8,313 bases of DNA from ZLKRG08 sp964565165 (GCA_964565165.1 CAZMDJ010000050.1:1-8313); one strand, 5' to 3'; counted from the first letter of the stretch, positions 1 through 7,218 are shown. Translations and numbers: made by a program. The notes: generated by a model not told the origin, from the sequence alone.

Positions 1-713
1 TTTACTCTGAAAAACCAGGATTTAGACTCTCTCAAATTGGTGATCGAATCGATGCGCTAATTGAGAATAACTCAACGCTTCAATTGGGAATTGGCGGCGT
101 ACCTGATGCGGTTTTAAGTGCGCTTAAGAGCCGAAAAGATATGCGCATCTGGACTGAGATGTTTAGCGATGGCGTATTAGATCTATTTAAAGCTGGCGTA
201 CTTGATGAAGAGATGCCGCTTAACGCATCATTCTTATTTGGCTCTCGCGAACTTTATGATTGGGTAAATTTAAACCGCAAGATACGTATGCGTCGCACTG
301 AGACTTCTAATGATCCTTCGTTAATTGCGCGCCAAGCGAAGATGACATCAATCAACTCAGCGCTACAAATTGACCTTTACGATCAAGCTAACGCTTCATT
401 TGTACGTGGAGAGATCTACTCTGGTTTTGGTGGCTCTACCGACTTTATCGTTGGAGCACTGCATTCACGCGGTGGCCAATCATTTATGGCGATGCCATCA
501 TGGCATCCAAAGGCAAATGTTTCGACAATTGTTCCTAAATTGGATGCGCCAGTTACTTCGTTCCAGCATTCATATGTGGCAACTGAACAGGGAATTGCAC
601 CTTGCTTTGGACATCCGACCAAACAACAGGCAGCAAACATTATTCGCTACGCAGCGCACCCAAATGCAAAGGAAGAGCTAACTAAAGCGGCTTCTGATAT
701 GAATTTACTTTGA
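1..713 (+). CDS. Acetyl-CoA hydrolase / CoA-transferase family protein, C-terminal part (5' truncated by window edge)
   Basis: The reading frame is open from base 3 to the TGA at 711-713, giving 236 residues, so the gene starts outside the window. The TTG at 84 lies inside a conserved motif and is not the true start. What remains matches the C-terminal half of the acetyl-CoA hydrolase / 4-hydroxybutyrate CoA-transferase family (full proteins about 430 aa or longer). Visible family motifs are LQLGIGGVPDAVL near fragment residue 27, TEMFSDG near 51-57 (its Glu is my candidate for the acyl-CoA-forming glutamate), GFGGSTDF near 141-148 and YVATEQGIA near 191-199. Such enzymes move CoA between acyl-CoA esters and free acids, or hydrolyse acyl-CoA, in the cytoplasm. 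The donor and acceptor acids cannot be read from the sequence. The gene converges on the acetoacetyl-CoA synthetase gene and overlaps it by 9 bp. Confidence 0.88.
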   Translation, partial: YSEKPGFRLSQIGDRIDALIENNSTLQLGIGGVPDAVLSALKSRKDMRIWTEMFSDGVLDLFKAGVLDEEMPLNASFLFGSRELYDWVNLNRKIRMRRTETSNDPSLIARQAKMTSINSALQIDLYDQANASFVRGEIYSGFGGSTDFIVGALHSRGGQSFMAMPSWHPKANVSTIVPKLDAPVTSFQHSYVATEQGIAPCFGHPTKQQAANIIRYAAHPNAKEELTKAASDMNLL

Positions 714-2579
714 TAGCTCAGGTAAGTTCTTAAACCAATCCAGTGCACCTGGATTAGCTAAAGCATCTCGATTACGAACTTCGCGGCCGTTAATTACATC
801 AGTAACTGCAAGTTCGACTAATTTATTTGATTTAGTGCGTGGCAACTCTGGAGCCACGACGATCTTATCTGGCACATGTCTTGGACTTGCCTGATCGCGA
901 AGCGCCTTCTTAACTTCCTTAGCGATTTCGTCAGTAAATTCTTGGCCTTCTTTTACAACTACAAAGAGGACCACACGTGTGTCGTTATCCCAATCTTGCG
1001 AAACGGCCATACATTCTTGAATCTGCGGGAAAGTTTCGACAACACGATAAATTTCTGCAGTACCAATACGTACGCCTTTAGAGTTTAAAGTTGCATCGCT
1101 TCGACCAAAGAGAGTAAATCCACCCGTTTCGCTCTTTGATGCGAAATCTCCGTGAGTCCACACTTTAGGGAATCCTTCAAAGTATGCTGCTAAATACTTT
1201 TCATCATTCTTATCTCCCCAGAAACCAATTGGCTTTGAAGGGAAAGGAACGGTACAAACCAATTCGCCTTTTTCGTTTACTTTGGCTTCATGACCCTGCG
1301 CATCAAAAACTTTAGTTGCCATGCCAAGACAAGGACCTTGAAGTTCTCCGCGATGCACACCAAGAGTTGGTATTGAAGCTACGAAACATCCGCAGATATC
1401 GGTGCCACCAGACATAGAAGCTAGATGCACATCTTTCTTTACATTCTCATAGATGTAATCAAAGCATTCTGGAACAAGTACTGATCCAGTCGAACCAATC
1501 ATTCGCAAATTACTCAAATCGTGAGTTTCTGAAGGCTTTAGCCCAACCTTCTTAATGCCATCGATAAATTTGGCAGAGACGCCAAAGAAATTTAGCTTTT
1601 CGTTCTGAGCGATATCAAAGAGGCGGTGAGCGCGAGGAAATACCGGAGAACCATCAAATAGCACAATGGTTACGCCGCGAACTAAGCACATAAATAACCA
1701 GTTCCACATCATCCAGCCGCAGGTAGTGAAGAAGAAGACTTTTTCTCCTGCCTTCATATCAAATTGATAGATCTGTTCTGCACCAGCTTTGAGCATCACA
1801 CCGGCGCCGCTATGGGTAATGCACTTTGGCTTACCAGTTGTACCTGAAGAGAAGAGGACAAAGCCTGGATGATCAAAAGGTAGGCGGTTAAATTCTGGTT
1901 TAGCGCCTTTAAATGGTGCAATCCAATTTTCGAATTCGGAGATATGAATTGATTTCTGCAGAGTAGGCAAGAGCGCAACAATCTCAGCGCCTTTATCTTT
2001 TAGATTAAAAGTCTTGCCGCCATATTGGTAATTATCTCCAAGGAGAATCAATTTAGGTTCCACTTGGCCAAAGCGATCTTCAACTGCGCTAGGTGCGAAA
2101 TCTGGGGAAGCAGTTGAGATAACAGCTCCGATACTTAGCGCACCAAGTGCGTAAATCATTACCTCGGGAACATTTGGCGCCCAAGCAACTACACGATCAC
2201 CTGCCACGATTCCCATATCGCGCATTGCAGCAGCAACTGCGGCGCTCTTTTCACGAAGCTCGGCATATGTGATTTCAGTTCGAGTTCCGTCTTCAAGTAT
2301 TCCGACCATTGCCACGCCATCACCATGTGCAAGTAAATTTTCTGCAACGTTGATAGAGCCATTTGGAAAGAATTTGGCATCGATAAAACGATCAGCGCTT
2401 TGGTAATTAATTGAACCTTTTTCGCCAATTAAAGCTAGATCATCCCAAGCGCGAGACCAGAATTCACCAGGGTTATCAACGCTCCACTTATGTAAGCCCC
2501 AATAATCTAAATTCTTTTCGCGCTCTAACTTTCCAAGCGCAGTATCTTCTGGTTTCTTTGGTTGAAAGAGGAGGGTCAC
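705..2579 (-). CDS. Acetoacetyl-CoA synthetase (acetoacetate--CoA ligase)
   Basis: The 624-residue product is an ANL-superfamily adenylating enzyme, slightly short of the roughly 650 aa typical for acetoacetyl-CoA synthetases. It would convert acetoacetate, ATP and CoA to acetoacetyl-CoA, AMP and PPi in the cytoplasm. Motifs in order: an N-terminal LHKWSVDNPGEFW segment (29-41) typical of the acetyl/acetoacetyl-CoA synthetase group, the A3 loop SSGTTGKPK (244-252), GWMMWNW (288-294), GGTD (391-394), HGDF (476-479) and the A8 hinge from GRSD at 492. The C-terminus has RHVPDKI near 567-573, the adenylation Lys at about 586 in TKSNK, and VINGREVRNRDALANP near 595-610, an ending characteristic of acetoacetyl-CoA rather than acetyl-CoA synthetases. 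The usual G before the Lys is N. The start is a GTG forming a GTGA overlap with the livM stop; upstream SD-like sequence is weak, so translational coupling is likely. It is the last gene of the transporter operon. Acetoacetate specificity is inferred from motif resemblance. Confidence 0.88.
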   Translation of the reverse strand: MTLLFQPKKPEDTALGKLEREKNLDYWGLHKWSVDNPGEFWSRAWDDLALIGEKGSINYQSADRFIDAKFFPNGSINVAENLLAHGDGVAMVGILEDGTRTEITYAELREKSAAVAAAMRDMGIVAGDRVVAWAPNVPEVMIYALGALSIGAVISTASPDFAPSAVEDRFGQVEPKLILLGDNYQYGGKTFNLKDKGAEIVALLPTLQKSIHISEFENWIAPFKGAKPEFNRLPFDHPGFVLFSSGTTGKPKCITHSGAGVMLKAGAEQIYQFDMKAGEKVFFFTTCGWMMWNWLFMCLVRGVTIVLFDGSPVFPRAHRLFDIAQNEKLNFFGVSAKFIDGIKKVGLKPSETHDLSNLRMIGSTGSVLVPECFDYIYENVKKDVHLASMSGGTDICGCFVASIPTLGVHRGELQGPCLGMATKVFDAQGHEAKVNEKGELVCTVPFPSKPIGFWGDKNDEKYLAAYFEGFPKVWTHGDFASKSETGGFTLFGRSDATLNSKGVRIGTAEIYRVVETFPQIQECMAVSQDWDNDTRVVLFVVVKEGQEFTDEIAKEVKKALRDQASPRHVPDKIVVAPELPRTKSNKLVELAVTDVINGREVRNRDALANPGALDWFKNLPELSK

Positions 2580-3592
2580 TTTTTAGAGATCGCCCTTAAA
2601 CGCAATTTGTAATATGCGCCAGATAGACCGCCAGGTGCGAACATCACTACAAGGATAAATAGAATTCCAAGTGTTAACGCAGGCTCTGAAAGCGGGCCAC
2701 CAATTACTTTAGGTAAATTGGTGAAGAATGGTTGCTGAGTTAAATCCTGCATACGTGTTGTTGCAATCGAGTAGAAGATTCCGCCCAATACTGCGCCCCA
2801 ACGGGTAACTGCGCCGCCCAGAATCACCATCAAAAGAAGTGCGATTGTTAAGTTGGCATCAGCAAAACGAGGAGCAGCGCTACCGGCTGCAAGGAGCATC
2901 GCCACGCCTAAGAAACTGGCCAATGAACCTGCAATCACAAATGAAAGTAGCTTGAACTTTTGGGTATCTAAGCCAAGAACCTGCACGCGAAGTTCGTTAT
3001 CACGAAGCGCTGCAAATACACGACCTGCTGAACTTTCAGTAATCCACCAGATGATTGCATAAACAATGATCAAAGCTAGAAGCGCTGTCCAATATAGATA
3101 CTTGGTATTAACAACGCCGATCCAAAATTGCGGAACTTTAGTGGCATCTAGCGCGATACCGTTTTCGCCACCAGTTAAGTTGAAGAAGTTGCGGTTAATA
3201 ATCACATGTCCTGCTTCACCGAATGCCAAGGTAACCATTGCAAAGGTAATACCAGTTGTGCGAAGTGAGGCCATACCAACCAACATTGCAAGTAGCCCAG
3301 TAATTGCCACTGCGATAAACATTGCGATAAACCAAGGTGCAACTGAGTGGTTGATCAAGATACAGGTGATGTACATACCGGTACCGAAATAAATTGCATG
3401 GCCAAATGAAAGCAAACCGGTAAATCCAAAGAGTAGATCGTAGGTAAGTGCTAAGCCACCATAGATAAATGCAACAGCCATAGTCTGTTGAAGACCGGGC
3501 TTTGCTAATGGATTTCCGCTAATTAATGGAGCTGCTGCAAGAAGAAGTAGCAGTACGCCAAGTAATGGTCGAGAATATTTCCAACGTAACAT
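2576..3592 (-). CDS. livM: Branched-chain amino acid type (HAAT) ABC transporter permease, LivM family
   Basis: This 338-residue, strongly hydrophobic integral membrane protein is one half of the membrane channel of a HAAT-family importer. LivM signatures are GFTGLLSFGHAIYFG (about 56-70), RTTGITFAMVTLAFGE (about 111-126), LTGGENG (139-145) and the cytoplasmic EAA-type loop around 191-208 (RVFAALRDNELRVQVLGL), which couples to the ATPases. It ends in the usual FAPGGLSG. The first membrane span is near 8-25. The ATG at 3590-3592 shares its first base with the livH TAA stop, and an AAAGGTGG Shine-Dalgarno (3600-3607) sits 7 nt upstream, supporting this start. Its TGA overlaps the GTG of the acetoacetyl-CoA synthetase gene. 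Family assignment is firm. The transported compound is unknown, as HAAT systems carry amino acids, amides, urea and various organic acids. Confidence 0.95.
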   Translation of the reverse strand: MLRWKYSRPLLGVLLLLLAAAPLISGNPLAKPGLQQTMAVAFIYGGLALTYDLLFGFTGLLSFGHAIYFGTGMYITCILINHSVAPWFIAMFIAVAITGLLAMLVGMASLRTTGITFAMVTLAFGEAGHVIINRNFFNLTGGENGIALDATKVPQFWIGVVNTKYLYWTALLALIIVYAIIWWITESSAGRVFAALRDNELRVQVLGLDTQKFKLLSFVIAGSLASFLGVAMLLAAGSAAPRFADANLTIALLLMVILGGAVTRWGAVLGGIFYSIATTRMQDLTQQPFFTNLPKVIGGPLSEPALTLGILFILVVMFAPGGLSGAYYKLRLRAISKK

Positions 3593-4473
3593 TATGCGGC
3601 CACCTTTCCAAGCAAACCTTGTGGTTTGATTAGTAGGACACCCGCAAGCAAGATTACGACTACGAAATCTCCAAGACCAGTTACATAATAGTTTGCGAAT
3701 TGGCGAATGATGCCAATCATCATGGCAGAGATAAAGCTTCCAGGAACGCTTCCCATTCCGCCAATAACAACCACAATGAATCCATAAATTAAGTACTGGC
3801 CAGCGATTAGCGGTGAAACACCGTTTGCATAAACAGAGACCAGAACGCCACCTACTCCAGCGGCAAAACCACCAAGGAAGAAGACGGTGCTAAAAGCTCG
3901 ACGTACATTGATTCCAAGCGCAGAGACCATATTTCGATTCTCTACACCAGCGCGAATAATTAGACCGATTCGGGTGTATTTAAGTAGCGCCCAGTTTGCT
4001 ACAAGTAGAACAATTGCGGTGCCAATATAAATAAAGCGGTCAGCCGGGATGATTGCGCCAAATATCTTTACGCCATTTAAGAAGTAGGTAGGTGTTGGGT
4101 ATTGAACTAAATCATTGCCAAACCAGCCACCAAGAGCTGCGCCAACTACTAATGAAACACCGACAGTGACCAACGCCTGATCAATGTGGCGTTCGTATAA
4201 ACGGGTAATCAATAACTGTTCCATTAGAAGTGCAAATGCACCTGCGCCAAGACCACCAATAATCATTGAGATAAAGAACTTAGGTGTAGTAATCATGAAG
4301 CCATATTGCTTGGCATACCAGAATCCGAAGAAGGCACCGACTGTTAAGAAAGCGCCATGTGCGAAGTTGAGTACGCCCATAAGGCCGTAAATAAGTGAGA
4401 GCCCAGATGCAACTAAGAAGTAGAGCGCACCAAGACCGATACCGGTAATCAGAATAAGTAGGAACGTTGACAT
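3592..4473 (-). CDS. livH: Branched-chain amino acid type (HAAT) ABC transporter permease, LivH family
   Basis: The 293-residue membrane protein would pair with the LivM-type permease as the second channel subunit. LivH hallmarks are GLSLIYGLMGVLNFAHGAF (about 24-42), an EAA-type coupling loop at about 175-194 (AGVENRNMVSALGINVRRAF), the GGMGSVPGSFISA segment (238-250) and a C-terminal IKPQGLLGK. About eight membrane spans are apparent by hydrophobicity. The frame extends 12 codons further to an ATG at 4509, but that extension is charged (DARRRR), lies inside the livF coding region and lacks family resemblance. The ATG at 4473 has a perfect AGGAGG 6 nt upstream and forms a TAATG junction with the livF stop, so I choose it. 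The gene sits mid-operon and is translationally coupled on both sides. Confidence 0.95.
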   Translation of the reverse strand: MSTFLLILITGIGLGALYFLVASGLSLIYGLMGVLNFAHGAFLTVGAFFGFWYAKQYGFMITTPKFFISMIIGGLGAGAFALLMEQLLITRLYERHIDQALVTVGVSLVVGAALGGWFGNDLVQYPTPTYFLNGVKIFGAIIPADRFIYIGTAIVLLVANWALLKYTRIGLIIRAGVENRNMVSALGINVRRAFSTVFFLGGFAAGVGGVLVSVYANGVSPLIAGQYLIYGFIVVVIGGMGSVPGSFISAMMIGIIRQFANYYVTGLGDFVVVILLAGVLLIKPQGLLGKVAA

Positions 4474-5174
4474 TATTTGCCTCCTACGCCGAGCATCTGA
4501 TGGACCCATTTTTCGTCATGCAACACCTCTGGACCGCCTTGGTAAACAACTTTTCCTTGATCCATAACGATTACGTTCTCCGCAATTCGCTTTACTAACG
4601 CGAGGTTCTGCTCAACTAGCAACATGGTGTTCTCATGAGCTACTTTTGAAAGAGCATCCGCTACTTCAGTTACAAGTTTTGGCGCCAAGCCCTTAGTAGG
4701 TTCGTCAACTAACAAGATTTCATTCTTATTTAATAGTGCGCGAGCGATTGCGACCATCTGCTGTTGGCCACCAGATAAGGATCCAGCACGCTGCCCGGCT
4801 CGTGTATCTAACTCTGGAAATAATGAGTGCACAAATTTGTATGCATCGCCATGATCTTTTCCGCGCGCTGCAAGAGCAAGGTTTTCGCGGACAGATAGGG
4901 AAGAGAAGATTTCGCGATCTTCAGGAATATATGCAATGCCAGACTGTGCAATTTTGTAAGTGTCATTGCCCAGAATCTCTTTGCCGTTAAATGTGATGGA
5001 ACCATTTCCGCTATAGAAACCCATAATTGTCTTTAGGGTTGTTGATTTACCAACGCCGTTTCGACCAAGAAGGGCAGTTACTTTATGGCTTGGAATATCA
5101 AAGGTAACGCCGTGAAGAATATGTGATTGATTGATCTTTACATGAAGATCTTTAATTGAGAGTACGTTGCTCAT
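4473..5174 (-). CDS. livF: Branched-chain amino acid type (HAAT) ABC transporter ATP-binding protein, LivF family
   Basis: This 233-residue cytoplasmic ATPase would energise the importer as a heterodimer with the LivG-type subunit. Nucleotide-binding motifs in order: Walker A GRNGVGKST (37-45), the LivF-typical YIPEDREIF segment in the Q-loop region (82-90), ABC signature LSGGQQQ (133-139), Walker B ILLVDEP (153-159), and VEQN (187-190) where most ABC ATPases have a switch His. The Gln there is normal for LivF proteins rather than a defect. Length is typical. The ATG start overlaps the livG stop as ATGA, with AGAGAGG (5179-5185) 4 nt upstream. The stop TAA shares one base with the livH ATG. 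Confidence 0.95.
   Translation of the reverse strand: MSNVLSIKDLHVKINQSHILHGVTFDIPSHKVTALLGRNGVGKSTTLKTIMGFYSGNGSITFNGKEILGNDTYKIAQSGIAYIPEDREIFSSLSVRENLALAARGKDHGDAYKFVHSLFPELDTRAGQRAGSLSGGQQQMVAIARALLNKNEILLVDEPTKGLAPKLVTEVADALSKVAHENTMLLVEQNLALVKRIAENVIVMDQGKVVYQGGPEVLHDEKWVHQMLGVGGK
4480..4485 (-). promoter_or_regulatory. Shine-Dalgarno for livH
   Basis: Perfect AGGAGG on the minus strand, 6 nt before the ATG at 4473 and inside the last codons of livF. It rules against the longer 305-residue reading that starts at 4509. Confidence 0.85.
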
Positions 5175-5923
5175 AGCGCCTCTCTGATATATGCGGATTG
5201 AACAATTGGGTTATTAATTACATTCTGTGGGGTATCACAGACCAATAGCTCGCCATAATTTAGAACTGCGATGCGATCTGCAAGTCCCAAAATGACATCC
5301 AGGTGGTGTTCGACAATTAAAACAGTCTTCTTATGTTCAACTTTAAGTGAACGGATAATTTCGACAAGCTCTGGCACATTTTCAACGCTCATGCCCGCCA
5401 TCGGTTCATCAAGTAAAACAATCTCGCTCTTTGATGCCAGAACGATTGCAATCTCAAGACGGCGCTTATCTCCGTGCGAAAGAGAACCAGCTAATTGAAG
5501 TGCACGTGGCGCTAAACCAACTTTTGCTAAACATTCTTGTGCGGTGGCAACTACCTCAGTGAATTTGTAAGCGTTCTTAGTTAAATTCATAGATTTGCCA
5601 TTTGCAGATTGTGCCGCGATGCGCACATTCTCTAAGCAAGTTAAATTTGCGAAGACCGATGAAGTTTGAAAGGTGCGAGCTAACCCAACATTTGCGCGCT
5701 GATAAGGCTTCAAGTCAGTTACGTTCTGATCGCCTATGAAGATTTCGCCACGAGTAGGTTTACGAACACCGCTAAGAAGATTAAATAGAGAGGTCTTGCC
5801 AGCTCCGTTAGGGCCGATAATTCCGAGCGTTTCGTTCTGATTTACTGAGAGTGTGATGCCATCGAGAATCTTGGCTCCGCCTATTGAAAGCGATAAATCA
5901 CTTACCGATAATGCCGAAATCAA
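5171..5923 (-). CDS. livG: Branched-chain amino acid type (HAAT) ABC transporter ATP-binding protein, LivG family
   Basis: This 250-residue cytoplasmic ATPase is the partner of the LivF-type subunit. Motifs: Walker A GPNGAGKTS (37-45), Q-loop ARTFQ (82-86), signature LSHGDKR (148-154), Walker B IVLLDEP (168-174) followed by MAGM as in LivG, and the switch His in VEHHLD (about 206). The best start is TTG at 5923. An AAAGGAG Shine-Dalgarno lies 9 nt upstream, no ATG or GTG is suitably placed, and the N-terminus (ISALSVSDLSLSIGG) aligns with the usual first beta strand. It is the first gene after the terminator that follows the binding-protein gene, and it heads the overlapping livG-F-H-M-ligase unit. 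Transcription must come by read-through or from a weak promoter in the 88-bp gap. I see no convincing promoter there. Confidence 0.94.
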   Translation of the reverse strand: MISALSVSDLSLSIGGAKILDGITLSVNQNETLGIIGPNGAGKTSLFNLLSGVRKPTRGEIFIGDQNVTDLKPYQRANVGLARTFQTSSVFANLTCLENVRIAAQSANGKSMNLTKNAYKFTEVVATAQECLAKVGLAPRALQLAGSLSHGDKRRLEIAIVLASKSEIVLLDEPMAGMSVENVPELVEIIRSLKVEHKKTVLIVEHHLDVILGLADRIAVLNYGELLVCDTPQNVINNPIVQSAYIREAL

Positions 5924-5932
5924 TTGGCGTAA

Positions 5933-5939
5933 CTCCTTT
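5933..5939 (-). promoter_or_regulatory. Shine-Dalgarno for the TTG start of livG
   Basis: Read on the minus strand this is AAAGGAG, 9 nt before the TTG at 5923. It decides the otherwise ambiguous start, since no ATG is available at the livG N-terminus. Confidence 0.7.
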
Positions 5940-5962
5940 GTTAGCTGCCTAAGGGTATAAAA

Positions 5963-5990
5963 AACCCCAGCCTATTTCTAGGCTGGGGTT
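5963..5990 (-). terminator. Rho-independent terminator after the substrate-binding protein gene
   Basis: A perfect 12-bp stem (5963-5974 with 5979-5990) encloses the 4-nt loop 5975-5978. The outer arm is AACCCCAGCC. Read on the minus strand the stem is followed at once by a run of six T, then ATA, so it is oriented to terminate transcription leaving the binding-protein gene, whose stop is about 20 nt upstream. On the plus strand the trailing sequence is only TTCTTT, so activity that way would be weaker. It lies inside what otherwise looks like one transporter operon. It therefore probably acts as a partial terminator that leaves much binding-protein mRNA and less permease/ATPase mRNA. Confidence 0.9.
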
Positions 5991-6011
5991 CTTTAACTTA
6001 TGTGTTACAGA

Positions 6012-7172
6012 TTACTTACCTACGTTTGCCAAGGTCTTATCTAGCTGAGGAACGTATCCTGCAGCGGTCTTCTTTAGAGAGACCAAGAACATTGGCTGAA
6101 TAAGTACGTGTGATGTTGGATCAACCTTCATTAGACCCTTAACACCAACCCATGAATAACCTTCAAGCTTTGAAATCGCATCATCAATATTTAGATCAGG
6201 ATTTCCTGTAAGTGCTTGAACGATCATCTTTGCAGCATCTGCACCTGTGCAAGTAAATAGATCTTGTGCCTTCTTTGCTGATGCAAATGAAGAAGCTAGA
6301 TCTCCTGCTGCCTTTGACTTACCAACGCCACCGAAGTAGCTGTTTGTAAGAATTGCATTTGTTCCATCAAATAGTGCACCGTAGATGTTGTAAACAGCTG
6401 CACCAGCAAGACCGGTGATTGGACGCTGCTTTAGGAATGCACCCTGCTGCTTAAGAGCTGTAAGCATTGCGCCAGCTGTTAGAGCATTTGACCATGCGAT
6501 AAAGATGTATGAACCCTTTGCATCAGCTGCTTGCTTTGCAAATGGTGTGAAGTCAGATGTAGAAGTTGGAACCTTAATTTCCTGGAATGTTGCACCCTTA
6601 GGAGCCATCAAAGCCTTAGCAGCTGCGATGTTACCTTTGCCGAAATCATTATCTTCCACGAAGAGAACAACCTTGCGACCTGAGATTGGCTTGATGCCAG
6701 CAAGTGGAGCAAGATCCTGAGTAGAGGTATTACCTGAACGGAATACATACTTATTAGCAGCTGATGTAATTGCATCGTTCTTAGCTGGACCTGAGATGTA
6801 AAGAACCTTGTTCTGCTGAGCAAGTGGTGCAAGTGTTAGAGCAACACCTGAAGATGCTGTACCAACGATTACCTTTGTGCCGTTACCGACCATGTCCTTA
6901 AATGTTGCGGTTGCAGATGCTGCATCTGCAGCATCATCCTTAACAGTTACAACAAGCTTCTGGCCATTAACGGTCATCTTGCCACCGGTGTAATACTTCA
7001 AGCCCCAGTTAAGGCCATCAACGTATGCATCTCCGTAAGACTTAAGCGGTCCTGAAGTTGATGTAATAACACCGATCTTGATGTCATTAGCTGCTTGTGC
7101 TGGCGCCATTGAAGGCGCGATGATCGCGAGAGCCGCTACTGCAGCGGTCGCGAGAAGTGAGCGCTTGCTCAT
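6012..7172 (-). CDS. Extracytoplasmic substrate-binding protein of a HAAT-type ABC transporter (LivJ/LivK-like, Peripla_BP_6 family)
   Basis: The 386-residue protein would capture the solute outside the membrane and deliver it to the LivHM-type channel. A Sec signal peptide is clear: MSKR, a hydrophobic Ala-rich core, then APAQA with likely cleavage after residue 27. There is no lipobox Cys, and the only Cys is near 308. The mature start IKIGVITSTSGPLKSYG (31-47) is the classic first strand of this family. VIVGTASSGVALTLAPLAQQNKV (101-123), SGP..ND (127-133) and YVFRSGNTSTQD (142-153) correspond to ligand-contact regions of type I binding proteins. The ATG at 7172 has GAGGAGA (7177-7183) just upstream. 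Lysine is coded almost only by AAG, unlike the neighbouring genes, which suggests strong expression. A terminator follows. The ligand is unknown: branched-chain amino acids are the family default, but short organic acids are possible given the neighbours. Confidence 0.92.
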   Translation of the reverse strand: MSKRSLLATAAVAALAIIAPSMAPAQAANDIKIGVITSTSGPLKSYGDAYVDGLNWGLKYYTGGKMTVNGQKLVVTVKDDAADAASATATFKDMVGNGTKVIVGTASSGVALTLAPLAQQNKVLYISGPAKNDAITSAANKYVFRSGNTSTQDLAPLAGIKPISGRKVVLFVEDNDFGKGNIAAAKALMAPKGATFQEIKVPTSTSDFTPFAKQAADAKGSYIFIAWSNALTAGAMLTALKQQGAFLKQRPITGLAGAAVYNIYGALFDGTNAILTNSYFGGVGKSKAAGDLASSFASAKKAQDLFTCTGADAAKMIVQALTGNPDLNIDDAISKLEGYSWVGVKGLMKVDPTSHVLIQPMFLVSLKKTAAGYVPQLDKTLANVGK

Positions 7173-7176
7173 TCAT

Positions 7177-7183
7177 TCTCCTC
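7177..7183 (-). promoter_or_regulatory. Shine-Dalgarno for the substrate-binding protein gene
   Basis: GAGGAGA on the minus strand, with its AGGAG core 6-7 nt before the ATG at 7172. It fixes the start. An overlapping out-of-frame ATG at 7176 is too close to this site to be used well. Confidence 0.8.
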
Positions 7184-7198
7184 ATTGAGTCGTTAGAT

Positions 7199-7218
7199 GC
7201 GAGCCGGGCCCGACTCGC
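7199..7218 (-). promoter_or_regulatory. 20-bp GC-rich near-palindrome upstream of the binding-protein gene (operator or leader hairpin)
   Basis: Arms GCGAG and CTCGC flank a CGGGCCCG core, giving dyad symmetry at 18 of 20 positions, 26 bp before the binding-protein ATG. The single mismatched pair is C-A on the plus strand but becomes a U-G wobble in minus-strand RNA. The transcript of the binding-protein gene could thus fold it as an uninterrupted 8-bp stem with a GGCC loop. It stands out in AT-rich surroundings. It could be a repressor or activator site, or an RNA structure. No poly-T follows, so it is not an ordinary terminator. Confidence 0.55.

Noticed and set aside
84..86. TTG as the start of the CoA-transferase family gene.
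   Set aside because: The frame is open upstream to the window edge with family-like sequence (ALIENNSTLQ), so this codon is an internal Leu.
737..755. Hairpin with 7-bp arms (AATCCAG / CTGGATT) just past the CoA-transferase stop, as a possible terminator.
   Set aside because: There is no T-run on either side, and the bases encode the conserved NPGALDWF end of the acetoacetyl-CoA synthetase, so the repeat is most likely incidental.
2853..3392. Plus-strand open frames opposite livM, and similar antisense frames elsewhere.
   Set aside because: They mirror membrane-protein coding sequence, lack SD sites and recognisable domains, and are shadows of the real gene.
4474..4509. Upstream extension of livH to an ATG at 4509.
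   Set aside because: The added residues are charged and unlike the family, they overlap livF codons, and the ATG at 4473 has a perfect SD and a TAATG junction.
5924..5962. A separate promoter between the terminator and livG (minus-strand TATACC as a -10).
   Set aside because: The match is poor and any -35 would fall inside the terminator stem; not strong enough to annotate.
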